From positions 1 through 64,000 of the forward strand of contig NVWP01000030.1 of assembly GCA_002733705.1 (NCBI GenBank): 64,000 bases of DNA. Reading direction: 5' to 3'. Below, piece by piece: positions 44,903-53,566 of this stretch (within the stretch, counting starts at the first letter, position 1; every line of letters starts with the position of its first letter). Both the position numbers and the translations under genes were made by a program. The DNA comes from Henriciella sp. GTDB lineage: Bacteria; Pseudomonadota; Alphaproteobacteria; Caulobacterales; Hyphomonadaceae. The notes beneath the pieces are model-generated. The model worked only from the letters and a program-made list of their open reading frames with translations, ran no database searches and had not been told where the DNA came from.

Positions 44903-44903
44903 A

Positions 44904-44938
44904 TTGTTACCTGATAACAAAAATATCCGGGCTCTCAA
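44904..44938 (-). promoter_or_regulatory. Zur-like operator over promoter of zinc-receptor operon
   Basis: TTGTTACCTGATAACAA (44904-44920) is a perfect inverted repeat with the TGTTA-N5-TAACA core of Zur sites. On the minus strand TTGAGA (44938-44933), a 16-base spacer and TATCAG (44916-44911) make a promoter whose -10 lies within the repeat. This is the geometry expected for metal-dependent repression. It is not proven. Confidence 0.6.
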
Positions 44939-45162
44939 GCGCTATGTTCAGGTGCGGGGGGCCGCCAGCTGTATCTGTAGCGCGCACTACAGTCCGTTCA
45001 GAAAAAATCCGCTTGGCCCGGGAACAAGTTATGCGTGTATCGCTTTTTCTGCTTGTAGATTTAATGATTTTTCGGAAACATCCTGTGAAGTCCGTTATCG
45101 GTATGGTAGGCTAAACGGGGTTAGTGCCCTCTCAGATTGAGTGGGCCGTGGGGAAAGGTTTG

Positions 45163-45963
45163 ATGATGATCGTTGCGATTTCATCCCTTCTAATTCTTGG
45201 GTGCCAGGGCTGTTCACAGGCCCAAGGCGCGCAGAACGACTCCCTGGCGGGTGAAATCGACTACCGGCTGGGGCAGACTGAGGACAAGGCGGGCCCGCCG
45301 CGCCTGGCGGCTGAGACGAATTTCTCCTTTCGTCAGGCCGACACAATGAACGCGCCGGAGCTCGCCCTGCATCAGCCGGATCACAATTCCGGCCTGCGGT
45401 CGTATGAAGCCGTTGGCGTTCGGACGTTTAACGACCGGACGCGCGTGCCGACCTCGCCTGCCGCGATCAGTTCCCAGCGTATGCGCGCGGCTGCCTCGGT
45501 CGTGCAGCCTGTCCGTCAGATCAGAGACTTCGATGCGCAGGTCGCGATCTCCGCGCCAACGGAATCCACTGGTTTCGGTTTCGATGTGGGCGTTGTGCCC
45601 CGGATGAGCGTCTCCAAGGATGGCCCCTTCAAACAGCGCAGCGTCGGCGGTGAAATTCGTATCGGCCAGAATTTCGACAAGCGCGACATGGGCGCCTATG
45701 CTGGCAGCTGGTACCTGTTTGCCGGGGCGGACGGCGAAGCGCTTGTCTATGAACCCGATGGGGAGCGCAATCTCACCAATCGCATGGGCCTTCGCAACCA
45801 GGTTACAGTCGGCGACATGCAGGCAGGCGTGTCGTTCACCAGGGGTAGCGGCCAGCTCTCGTTGAGCTATATCCACCGCGAAGTGGAATATAATGAGCGC
45901 GGGCTTAATGGTCAGAAGGCCGCCGAGGACTTTGCCGGCGTGAGCTTCACGCTCCGCCGCTAG
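45163..45963 (+). CDS. Secreted protein related to LpxR-like outer-membrane proteins
   Basis: A 266-residue protein with an N-terminal signal (MMIVAISSLLILGCQGC), either a weak lipobox or Sec signal. The C-terminal third (YLFAGADGEALVYEP...MQAGVSFTRGSGQLSLSYIHREVEYN) resembles the corresponding part of the next gene's protein. GGGGAAAGG before ATG 45163 supports the start. The N-terminal half does not show the LpxR motif. I treat it as a divergent or partial relative whose activity is unknown. A 224-base AT-richer gap precedes it, in which I see no gene. Confidence 0.6.
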   Translation: MMIVAISSLLILGCQGCSQAQGAQNDSLAGEIDYRLGQTEDKAGPPRLAAETNFSFRQADTMNAPELALHQPDHNSGLRSYEAVGVRTFNDRTRVPTSPAAISSQRMRAAASVVQPVRQIRDFDAQVAISAPTESTGFGFDVGVVPRMSVSKDGPFKQRSVGGEIRIGQNFDKRDMGAYAGSWYLFAGADGEALVYEPDGERNLTNRMGLRNQVTVGDMQAGVSFTRGSGQLSLSYIHREVEYNERGLNGQKAAEDFAGVSFTLRR

Positions 45964-46083
45964 ACGCGACCGCCATTGCGCGAGCAAGCGCTGAATTTCT
46001 GCCTTCTTTTCGTGATTTTAAGCTGACGCCCCCACGTCCGCTGCGCTATTCGGCCGACGTGTCCTCCAGCCAGCGGTCTTTTC

Positions 46084-47112
46084 ATGCGTGCAGTCTGTGC
46101 TCTCTTCCTCGTTCTCGTCTCGGTCTGGGGCGCGTTTCCCGCGCTGGCGCAGGAGCCGCAACCCGATAGAGAGAAGACCGGGACGCGCTCGCACACCCGC
46201 GGGGTCTGGTCGGTGACATCGGAGAACGATCTTTTCGGCGGAACCGACAGAAATTACACCAATGGCATTCGAATCGAGCGTGTCTCACCTGAAGATCGTG
46301 TGCACCCCGCTCTCGACTGGGCGGCGCGGAACGTGCCGGTTCTGGACCTTGAGCGCCGCAAGCTGCGTCAGGGGATTGCCCTGTCGCACGCCATCTTCAC
46401 GCCTGCTGATACCTCAGTGAGGATCCCGGACCCCGATGACCGGCCCTATGCGGGCTGGCTCTACATGTCGGGCACGGTGGTGGCGAGCGACGAGAATATT
46501 CAGGATATCCTGCAGGTTAATCTCGGTGTTGTCGGGCCGCTGGCGCTTGGTGAGTTCGTGCAGACCAACTGGCACGATCTGATCGATGAGGCCAAGCCAA
46601 AGGGTTGGGACTCCCAGCTTCGCAATGAGCCGGGAATCGAGGTGATCGCCCAGAGAATGGCGCTTTATGAAGGCCCCCATCTGCCGCTTGGGCTTGAAAC
46701 CGACTACGGCATTCATGCCGGGGCGGCGCTTGGCAATGTGCGCACCTATGGCGCAGCTGGCGTCACGGGTCGGATCGGCTGGGATCTTGGGTCGGATTTC
46801 GGCCCGCCCCGCATCCGTCCGGCCCTTTCAGGCGCCGGCACCTTCTCACCGGGACAGCTTCTGGGAGCCTACCTCTTTGCCGGGGTGGAAGGCCGTGTGG
46901 TTCTGAGGGACATGTTCCTGGATGGCAATGCTTGGCGCGACAGCCCGCGAGTCTCTGACAGGAACAAGCTGGTCGCCGATGCGCAGGCAGGCGCCGCCGT
47001 GCATATCAGCAATGTCCAGATCGCCTTCACCTATGTCCACCGGACAGAGGAGTTCCAGCGCCAGGATGGGCCCCAGCGCTTCGGCGCGGTCTCAATTTCC
47101 ATTGCCTATTAG
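46084..47112 (+). CDS. LpxR-family (DUF2219) outer-membrane protein
   Basis: A 342-residue barrel protein with signal MRAVCALFLVLVSVWGAFPALA. The mature part starts with the family motif SVTSENDLFGGTDRNYTNGIR (Glu-Asn-Asp calcium/catalytic region), with GIALSHAIFTPADTS and FLDGNAWRDSPRVSD later. LpxR removes the 3'-acyloxyacyl group of lipid A in the outer membrane; that reaction is inference for this protein. It precedes nrdB, but its stop is 140 bases before it and the NrdR boxes lie between. Confidence 0.8.
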   Translation: MRAVCALFLVLVSVWGAFPALAQEPQPDREKTGTRSHTRGVWSVTSENDLFGGTDRNYTNGIRIERVSPEDRVHPALDWAARNVPVLDLERRKLRQGIALSHAIFTPADTSVRIPDPDDRPYAGWLYMSGTVVASDENIQDILQVNLGVVGPLALGEFVQTNWHDLIDEAKPKGWDSQLRNEPGIEVIAQRMALYEGPHLPLGLETDYGIHAGAALGNVRTYGAAGVTGRIGWDLGSDFGPPRIRPALSGAGTFSPGQLLGAYLFAGVEGRVVLRDMFLDGNAWRDSPRVSDRNKLVADAQAGAAVHISNVQIAFTYVHRTEEFQRQDGPQRFGAVSISIAY

Positions 47113-47182
47113 GGTGTTGCGCGGATAGGCGCGGCAATTGTCCACAGTTACCCATTCCTTGTGGAAAATGACCTTGGTCTGA

Positions 47183-47230
47183 TGTATATATCTTGCGCGC
47201 AAGCGGCGCATTTGGCACTATATATAGTGT
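47183..47230 (+). promoter_or_regulatory. nrdB promoter with NrdR box pair
   Basis: The downstream box GCACTATATATAGTGT (47215-47230) matches the NrdR palindrome in 15 of 16 bases. The upstream partner at 47183-47198 is weak (about 8 of 16) but is spaced by 16 bases. TTGCGC at 47193 and CACTAT at 47216, spaced by 17, repeat the layout before nrdA. Confidence 0.82.
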
Positions 47231-47252
47231 TCACGATAGAAGGGGCAGACCT

Positions 47253-48278
47253 ATGGCAGACGGAACCGTACACATCCCGGGACTTCTCACGCCGAGCAAG
47301 GCGTACAAGCCTTTCCGCTATCCGTGGGCGTATGATTTCTGGAAGATCCAGCAGCAGGTCCACTGGCTGCCGGAAGAAGTCCCGCTCGGCGAGGACTGCA
47401 AGGACTGGTCAAACAAGCTCACCGACAAGGAGCGTAATCTGCTGACGCAGATCTTCCGCTTCTTCACCCAGTCGGATGTCGAAGTCGGCGCCAACTATAT
47501 GGAAAACTACATGCCGCTCTTCAAACCGGTTGAAGTGCGCATGATGCTTGCCTCTTTCTCCAATATGGAGACCGTGCATATCGCGGCCTACGCGCTGCTG
47601 CTTGAGACGATCGGCATGCCGGATTCGGAGTTCTCCGCCTTCATGGAATATGAGGAGATGGCGGCCAAGCACGACTTCCTCGGCCAGTTCGGCGTGGAGA
47701 CCGAGCGCGATATCCTGACCTCCATGGCTGTCTTTGGCGGCTTCACCGAAGGCCTGCAGCTCTTTGCGTCCTTTGCGATGCTGATGAACTTCCCGCGCTT
47801 CAACAAGATGAAGGGGATGGGGCAAATCGTGTCCTGGTCGGTGCGCGACGAGTCGCTGCACTGCGAAGGCATGATGAAGATGTTCCACACCTTTGCGGAG
47901 GAGACGGGCGCACTGACCAAGGCGGTAAAGGATGACATCGCCGATTGCTGCAAGACAACGGTCGCGCTGGAAGACAAGTTCATCGAACTCGCTTTCGAGG
48001 CCGGCGAGGTCCAGGGCATGACGCCTGAGGACATCAAGCAGTATATCCGCTACATCGCCGACTGGCGCATGGGCCAGCTCAAGCTGGACCCGATCTATGG
48101 GGTCGAGAAGCACCCGATTCCGTGGCTGACCGAGATCCTGAATGGCGTCGAACATGCCAACTTCTTCGAAGCGCGCGCGACCGAATACTCCAAGGGCGCA
48201 ACGCGCGGCGACTGGCATGGCGATGAGGGTGTCTGGTCGATGTTCGACAAGCAGCGCCGCACCGTCGCGGCCGGATAA
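47253..48278 (+). CDS. nrdB: Ribonucleotide reductase beta subunit (class Ia)
   Basis: A 341-residue protein that holds the diiron-tyrosyl radical cofactor. The iron and radical residues are visible in SNMETVHIAAY: Glu106, His109 and the radical Tyr113 at the same spacing as E. coli Glu115, His118, Tyr122. RDESLHCEGM carries the second Glu-x-x-His pair. I start at ATG 47253 with AAGGGG upstream; the longer open frame would overlap the NrdR box. A terminator follows. It works with NrdA, made from a separate locus 6 kb away. Confidence 0.95.
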   Translation: MADGTVHIPGLLTPSKAYKPFRYPWAYDFWKIQQQVHWLPEEVPLGEDCKDWSNKLTDKERNLLTQIFRFFTQSDVEVGANYMENYMPLFKPVEVRMMLASFSNMETVHIAAYALLLETIGMPDSEFSAFMEYEEMAAKHDFLGQFGVETERDILTSMAVFGGFTEGLQLFASFAMLMNFPRFNKMKGMGQIVSWSVRDESLHCEGMMKMFHTFAEETGALTKAVKDDIADCCKTTVALEDKFIELAFEAGEVQGMTPEDIKQYIRYIADWRMGQLKLDPIYGVEKHPIPWLTEILNGVEHANFFEARATEYSKGATRGDWHGDEGVWSMFDKQRRTVAAG

Positions 48279-48296
48279 ACCGTACGAGTAGACCTG

Positions 48297-48333
48297 CCGC
48301 CTCCTGCTGCAATTGATGCAGGAGGCGGTTTTA
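48297..48333 (+). terminator. Terminator of nrdB
   Basis: An 11-bp perfect stem (CCGCCTCCTGC / GCAGGAGGCGG) with a ten-base loop is followed by TTTTATG. Confidence 0.88.
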
Positions 48334-48418
48334 TGTAACAGTTTCAAGACACTGGCGTTGATCGACCTTTAAGAAAGAGCTGTTATGCCCTTGCGTCTCA
48401 AGGCGTAGGGGTTGCGGT

Positions 48419-50200
48419 ATGCTGGCTGCGGAAATCGAGATTGAGCGGGCTCCGGTCGTTACTGATGAGGAGCTGTGCAAGTCTGTCGATGAAATTTTCC
48501 GGAACATGCCGCTTTTGCGTGCCGTCGTGGTCGTCGACAATGAGATGAAGCCTGTCGGCCTTATCCCGCGCAGCGACTTTCTGCTCCAGCTCTCCCAGCG
48601 TTTTGGCCGCGCCCTCTATGAGAACAGGCCGGTTGCCAGCCTCATGCAGGCCGAGCCGCTGATCGTCCCTGTCAACGAACCCTTCGAGGATTTCGTCCGG
48701 GCCCAGTTCCTCACGGGCGAACATGAGGTCCAGGACATATTTGTCCTCACCGATGATGAGGGCCATTATCGCGGGATCAGCAACGGCCGGGCTGTGATGA
48801 AGGCGCTTCTGGATGCCCAGAAAATCCTGCTGGCGGACCTCTCTTCGAGCCGTGAGCAGCTGGTCATCGCCAATGAGCAGCTTGGACAGGAAGTAAGTGT
48901 GCGCCGCGCCGCCGAACGCGAGGCCATCAACGCCTCCCACCGTGACCCGCTGACCGGCCTGTTCAACCGGGCGCCCATGGTGCGGAATATCGACGAGCTC
49001 ATTGAGGACGAAGCGCCTTTCGCGCTCATCTTCATTGATCTGGACGGCTTCAAGACGCTGAACGACGTCTATGGTCACCTAGCGGGGGATGAAGCGCTGC
49101 GCACAGTCGCAAGGCGTCTGGGGGAGCTTGAAGAGGGGGTCACCTGCGCGCGTTTCGGCGGGGATGAGTTTGCTGTCATCCTGCCGAAATCCGCCTCTGC
49201 CGAAGCGCCCGAGATCTATGCGCGGAAACTGCACGGGGCCATCACGGAAAGTTTCGAGTTTGACGGCCGCTACCTTCGTATAGGGGCCTCGCTCGGATTG
49301 GCGCTCTACCCGGACAATGCGACGCTCTCGAACGACCTGCTTCAGGCGGCCGACATGGCGATGCTCCGCGCGAAGCGTGAAGGTGGTGGGCTGCGCAAGT
49401 ATGACCGGTCGGTCGATGCAGGCTCGACCAGCCGCCGCGCACAGCTGCAGGCCCTTACGGCAGCGGTCGGCGAACAGGAGATTGAACCCTATTTTCAGCC
49501 CATCGTGGACCTGACGACCCGCCAGCCCATCGTGCACGAAGTCCTGGCGCGCTGGCCTTCTGGTGGCGACCCGCTTGGCCGGCCTGATAACTTTATCGCG
49601 CTGGCAGAGCGCGAAGGCCTGATCGATGACCTGTTCTGGCTGGTCTTCGCCAAGGCATGCAATGGCGTGAGAAGGGCCGAAGTCCGGACCCGGCTGGCTT
49701 TCAATGTGTCAGCCAGACAGCTGCATAATGCGAGCTTGCCCGAGCGGCTCCTGCGGGAAATTGACCGTCAGGGCCTGCGACCGGAAGACATTGAGGTGGA
49801 AGTTACCGAGACGGCGATGATCGCAAATGAGAAACTGGCGGCCGCTGCGCTTCGCAAGCTTCGTCAGGCCGGCGTGCAGATCGCCCTGGACGATTTCGGC
49901 ACTGGCTTTTCGTCTCTGGCGCTGCTCCACAAATTCCCGTTCGACAGTTTGAAGATCGACCATTCCTTTGTCAGCCGGATGACATCGGAGCGCCGCTCGC
50001 TCGACATCGTCGCCTCAACGCTGCTGATGGCCGAGCGGCTTGGCCTGAAGACGGTGGCAGAAGGCGTTGAGGATCAGGCAACGCTCGACTGCCTTGCCGA
50101 GATCGGCTGCAATATGGTGCAGGGTTACTATCTTGGCCGTCCGGCCCCGACGCTTCTGCAAACGGCGAGTGGCAGCCAGAAGATATGTCAGGTCGCGTAA
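48419..50200 (+). CDS. CBS-domain GGDEF-EAL cyclic-di-GMP protein
   Basis: A 593-residue cytoplasmic protein. The N-terminus (about 1-140) looks like a CBS pair (LRAVVVVDNEMKPVGLIPRSDF). A short coiled coil leads to the GGDEF domain with an intact GGDEF at 247-251. The EAL domain has EVLARW in place of EALxRW, but keeps FNVSA, EVTE, DDFGTGFSSL, DSLKID, AEGVED and QGYYLGRP. So both making and breaking of cyclic-di-GMP look possible. No input partner lies nearby. A hairpin after the stop may end transcription. Confidence 0.92.
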   Translation: MLAAEIEIERAPVVTDEELCKSVDEIFRNMPLLRAVVVVDNEMKPVGLIPRSDFLLQLSQRFGRALYENRPVASLMQAEPLIVPVNEPFEDFVRAQFLTGEHEVQDIFVLTDDEGHYRGISNGRAVMKALLDAQKILLADLSSSREQLVIANEQLGQEVSVRRAAEREAINASHRDPLTGLFNRAPMVRNIDELIEDEAPFALIFIDLDGFKTLNDVYGHLAGDEALRTVARRLGELEEGVTCARFGGDEFAVILPKSASAEAPEIYARKLHGAITESFEFDGRYLRIGASLGLALYPDNATLSNDLLQAADMAMLRAKREGGGLRKYDRSVDAGSTSRRAQLQALTAAVGEQEIEPYFQPIVDLTTRQPIVHEVLARWPSGGDPLGRPDNFIALAEREGLIDDLFWLVFAKACNGVRRAEVRTRLAFNVSARQLHNASLPERLLREIDRQGLRPEDIEVEVTETAMIANEKLAAAALRKLRQAGVQIALDDFGTGFSSLALLHKFPFDSLKIDHSFVSRMTSERRSLDIVASTLLMAERLGLKTVAEGVEDQATLDCLAEIGCNMVQGYYLGRPAPTLLQTASGSQKICQVA

Positions 50201-50238
50201 GCGGCCCTCGCAGCAGCCTCTATTCGGCCGCTGTTTTC
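50200..50238 (+). terminator. Hairpin between convergent GGDEF-EAL and DUF4167 genes
   Basis: Arms AGCGGCC and GGCCGCT with a 19-base loop are followed by GTTTTC. The loop is long, so it is a weak candidate. Confidence 0.4.
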
Positions 50239-50945
50239 TCCGTCTTCGACGAACCGGCATCATCGCCAGTGGTCTCTTCCGCGTCTGCCTTGCGACGACG
50301 TCCGCGAGCGAGGGTCGACATGACGCCGGCCGCTTCCTCACCCTGTTCGGCGTCCTGATCGGCTTTCTTGCGATAGGTGCGCCGTTTGGGCTTGGCTTCC
50401 GCCTTTTCGTCACTGGAGGCGGATGACTTGTCGTCGCCTGCGTCCGCGTCGATGACCTTCATCGGATCATCTTCACTCTGCTGCTTGGGCTTGCGGCCGC
50501 GGCGCGGCTTTTTCTCGTCATTACCGCCCGACTCATTCTGATTGTCGTTGTTGTCAGACTTGTCCTTGCCGGACTTCCTGTCCGACTTGTTGTCGGAGCG
50601 GTTGTCATTGCGGTCATTGGAGGAGTTGTCGCCGCGATTATCCGATTCATTGTCCGACGAATTGTCATCATTGTCGTCGGAATCATTATCGTCATTCTTG
50701 TTGCGCGGCTTGTCCTTCTGGAAGCTCGCAACGATGCGCGCATAATGCTCGGCATGCTGATAATGCGCCTCGGCTTTCACCCGGTCGCCTGCGGTCATCG
50801 CGTCGCGCGCATATTGCTGGTACTTGTCCAGAATCTGCTGCGCGGACCCGCGAATTTTCACGTCGGGGCCGGTGCTCTCATAGTGACGGTTCGGATTATT
50901 GTTGTTGCCACCTGAACGGCGGCCGCGTCCGCGCTTGCGTTGCAT
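50220..50945 (-). CDS. DUF4167 protein with Asp/Asn/Ser low-complexity region
   Basis: A 241-residue protein. Residues 1-90 are the DUF4167 domain, starting MQRKRGRGRRSGGNNNNPNR and containing DVKIRGSAQQILDKYQQYARDA. The middle (about 100-145) is a run of Asp, Asn and Ser repeats. The end is Lys/Arg-rich (KPKRRTYRKKADQDAEQGEE). DUF4167 is a mark of alphaproteobacteria; nucleic-acid binding is suggested only by charge. It lies upstream of a region of about 180 bases without genes and in line with prmC-prfA on the same strand. Confidence 0.85.
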   Translation of the reverse strand: MQRKRGRGRRSGGNNNNPNRHYESTGPDVKIRGSAQQILDKYQQYARDAMTAGDRVKAEAHYQHAEHYARIVASFQKDKPRNKNDDNDSDDNDDNSSDNESDNRGDNSSNDRNDNRSDNKSDRKSGKDKSDNNDNQNESGGNDEKKPRRGRKPKQQSEDDPMKVIDADAGDDKSSASSDEKAEAKPKRRTYRKKADQDAEQGEEAAGVMSTLARGRRRKADAEETTGDDAGSSKTEKTAAE

Positions 50946-51123
50946 ACGCTAAATTCCTGATCCCATTATGTCCGTTATCCAGACCCTGTGCGTCTCATCC
51001 CGGTTTGGGTTATCTCGGTGATGTTGCGCTTACTCGTGGCGGGGCTGTGATAATGTCATCAGCCTCCTGCCCGACACCAGCCTTAGCGTGCATTTCCCGC
51101 TTCGCCAAGCCCCTAGCTGTGGA

Positions 51124-51978
51124 TCAGCGCCGGGCGGTTACAACCCTGTCACGCTGGCCGGTATCCTGAGCCACGGAAATGGCCTCAAACCCCGCCATTT
51201 CAAGCAGTTTCCGCACCTCGTCTGCCTGATCGAACCCGATTTCGAAGACCAGCCATGCGTCCTTCTTCATATGTCTTGCGGCCAGGGAAATGATCTCGCG
51301 ATAGGCGTCGAGCCCGCTTGTGCCCCCGTCGAGCGCGCTGTGGGGCTCATACGCCTTGACGCTGGTATCGAGCGTCCCGATGACATCGCTTCGGATATAG
51401 GGCGGGTTGGAGATGATGAGATCCATCTCGTCCCAGCCCTCCCATTCGGCCCAGCCGAGGGCCAGCATGGCAGCGCGCGCCTCCAGCCCGTGTGTTCGGA
51501 CGTTCCGTCGGGCCACCTCAACCGCGCCAGCCGAGCGGTCGATGCCAACGCCTGAGAGGCCCGGTTGCTGTTTCATCAGCGCGATCAGAAGACACCCGGT
51601 TCCGGTGCCGAGATCTGCGACCTTCGCTTCGCGGCCAAGAGGCAGACGCGCCAGAGCCTCGTCGACCACGACCTCGCTGTCGCCGCGCGGGATCAGCGTG
51701 TCCGGTGTGCAGGCAAAGGCGAGCCCACAGAACCAGGCTTCCCCGGTGAGGTATTCATAAGGTTCTCCGCAGGCCCGCCGTTCGACGGCGTCAAAGAACG
51801 CCTCGCTTTGACCATCGCTCATCAGGTCGTTCTCGCAATTGATGAGCTGCGTGGCCGTCAGCCCGCAGACATGCTGCATCAGGTGGCGCGCCTCCCGGCC
51901 CGGACGCTCCAGGCCGACCGATTTCAGCCTCGCGGCCGCGATGGTGAGCTGTGTCTGGAAGGTCCGCGCCTCATGCAT
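51124..51978 (-). CDS. prmC: Release factor glutamine methyltransferase
   Basis: A 284-residue enzyme that methylates the Gln of the GGQ motif in release factors with S-adenosylmethionine. The SAM motif is [15 protein letters not shown], and the substrate-glutamine motif NPPY is at 191-194 (SNPPYIRSD). It overlaps the end of prfA by eight bases and should modify that product, RF1. The gene order is the common bacterial one. Confidence 0.95.
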   Translation of the reverse strand: MHEARTFQTQLTIAAARLKSVGLERPGREARHLMQHVCGLTATQLINCENDLMSDGQSEAFFDAVERRACGEPYEYLTGEAWFCGLAFACTPDTLIPRGDSEVVVDEALARLPLGREAKVADLGTGTGCLLIALMKQQPGLSGVGIDRSAGAVEVARRNVRTHGLEARAAMLALGWAEWEGWDEMDLIISNPPYIRSDVIGTLDTSVKAYEPHSALDGGTSGLDAYREIISLAARHMKKDAWLVFEIGFDQADEVRKLLEMAGFEAISVAQDTGQRDRVVTARR

Positions 51979-53047
51979 TCTCGTCCATCGCCGCCAGCTT
52001 GCGGGCCTGGTCTTCTGCGATGAGCGAGGTGATCACCTCGTCCAGCTTGTCGCCGGCAATGATCTTGTCGAGCGAATAGAGCGTCAGATTGATCCGGTGG
52101 TCGGAGACACGGTTTTCCGGGAAATTATAGGTGCGCACCTTCTGGGACCGGTCGCCGGAGCCGATCTGGTCCTTGCGCGCCTCGGCGCGTGCGGAGTCCT
52201 TCTCCTCGCGCTCGCGCTCATAGAGGCGGATCTTCAGCTGCTCCATCGCCTTTTCACGGTTCACGTGCTGGGACTTTTCAGAGCTCGTCGTCACGATCCC
52301 GGTCGGCAGGTGGGTGATGCGAACGGCCGAGTCCGTTGTATTGACGTGCTGGCCGCCAGCGCCGGAGGAGCGCATCGTGTCGATCCGGATGTCTTCCTGG
52401 CGCACTTCGATCTCAATATTTTCAGGCGCGGGCAGGACGGCCACGGTTGCGGCCGATGTATGAATGCGCCCGCCGCTTTCTGTTTCCGGCACGCGCTGGA
52501 CCCGGTGCACACCGCTTTCCCATTTCAGCCGGCCGAAGACGCCGTCGCCTGAAATGGTTGCGATGATTTCCTTATAGCCGCCGACATCGCCTTCGGAAAC
52601 GGAGATGACCTCCACCTTCCAGCCCTGAAGCTGGGCATAGCGCGAATACATGCGGAACAGGTCGCCCGCGAAAAGGGCTGCTTCGTCGCCGCCCGTGCCG
52701 GCGCGCACTTCCAGAACGATGTCAGCCTTGTCGTCGACATCCTTGGGAATGAGCAGAAGCTGGACCTCTTTCTCCAGGGCGGGCAGGCGCTCCTTGATGT
52801 CGTAATATTCGTCGCTGGCGAGTTCGGCCATTTCCTTGTCAGGCCCGTCCATCATCGCCTCGGCGTCCTTCAGTTCTGTGCGAAGGTCGAGGAGGAGTTT
52901 GGCCTTGTCGGCGACGGGTTTCAGGTCAGCATGTTCTTTCGACAGCGCCACGATCTCGTCGCTGTCCGTCGTCGCGCCCATACGCGCTTCAACTTCGTCA
53001 AAACGGTCGATGACCTGTTCAAGCCGGGAGTGAGGGATAGATGCCAT
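51971..53047 (-). CDS. prfA: Peptide chain release factor 1
   Basis: A 358-residue factor that ends translation at UAA and UAG. The catalytic GGQ is at residues 231-233 in [15 protein letters not shown]. The RF1-specific stretch [13 protein letters not shown] precedes it. The N-terminal coiled-coil domain (1-110) is present. PrmC, the methylase for its Gln233, follows in the same operon with an eight-base overlap. Confidence 0.96.
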   Translation of the reverse strand: MASIPHSRLEQVIDRFDEVEARMGATTDSDEIVALSKEHADLKPVADKAKLLLDLRTELKDAEAMMDGPDKEMAELASDEYYDIKERLPALEKEVQLLLIPKDVDDKADIVLEVRAGTGGDEAALFAGDLFRMYSRYAQLQGWKVEVISVSEGDVGGYKEIIATISGDGVFGRLKWESGVHRVQRVPETESGGRIHTSAATVAVLPAPENIEIEVRQEDIRIDTMRSSGAGGQHVNTTDSAVRITHLPTGIVTTSSEKSQHVNREKAMEQLKIRLYEREREEKDSARAEARKDQIGSGDRSQKVRTYNFPENRVSDHRINLTLYSLDKIIAGDKLDEVITSLIAEDQARKLAAMDENA

Positions 53048-53114
53048 GGGCCCGCATCTATCCCGGAATGTGTGGCGGGGGAAGCACCCTGCCGCCGTTC
53101 ACCCGCAGCTTTGC

Positions 53115-53546
53115 CTAAAGCAACAGGCGCAGAACTTCCTTGAGTGCCATGGCCATGAGAACAAGCGTGCTGAGCGCGAAGACAAGGAAGCGCTGTTCCA
53201 CCTTTGAGGACAGGACCTGTATGAAGGAGTGAATCACACGCAGAATCACATAGGCCCAGGCAAGATACATGAAGACATTATCGCCGCCGCCTGTGAGCGC
53301 GGCAAAGAAGACGAGCGCGTAGAACAGCGTCGGCTGCTCGTGCAGATGGTTGTAATTGTCGGCGACGGACCGGACGCTGGCGGGGATTCTCGCATTATAA
53401 CCGGCGTCGGGATGGCGCGCCTCATTGGGCTCGATGCCGGCCTTCTGAAAGGCTGGCAGGCGTGTGGCATACATCCAGACGAACATGACAAGCGTCCAGA
53501 CAATGAGCGCCAGAACTGGCAAAAGGTCTTCGGTTTGAAATAGCAT
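53115..53546 (-). CDS. MAPEG-family membrane protein
   Basis: A 143-residue integral membrane protein with four hydrophobic segments. It shows the MAPEG pattern of the bacterial group: a loop with NEARHPDAGYNARIPASVRS and NNYNHLHEQPTLFYALVF, with the conserved glutamate-and-proline EQP. Members are eicosanoid or glutathione-linked enzymes in eukaryotes; in bacteria the role is unknown. It is spaced 20 bases after the esterase gene on the same strand, in a likely operon. Confidence 0.8.
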   Translation of the reverse strand: MLFQTEDLLPVLALIVWTLVMFVWMYATRLPAFQKAGIEPNEARHPDAGYNARIPASVRSVADNYNHLHEQPTLFYALVFFAALTGGGDNVFMYLAWAYVILRVIHSFIQVLSSKVEQRFLVFALSTLVLMAMALKEVLRLLL

Positions 53547-53566
53547 GAGTGCCCTCCCTCATTTTG

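Noticed and set aside
44722-45140. Overlapping plus-strand frames of 90-130 residues
   Set aside because: They cover the small His-rich protein on the other strand and the operator, and their composition is not protein-like.
50540-50705. Repetitive DNA that might suggest a CRISPR or satellite repeat
   Set aside because: It is the coding region for the Asp/Asn/Ser-rich part of the DUF4167 protein; units vary and there are no spacers.
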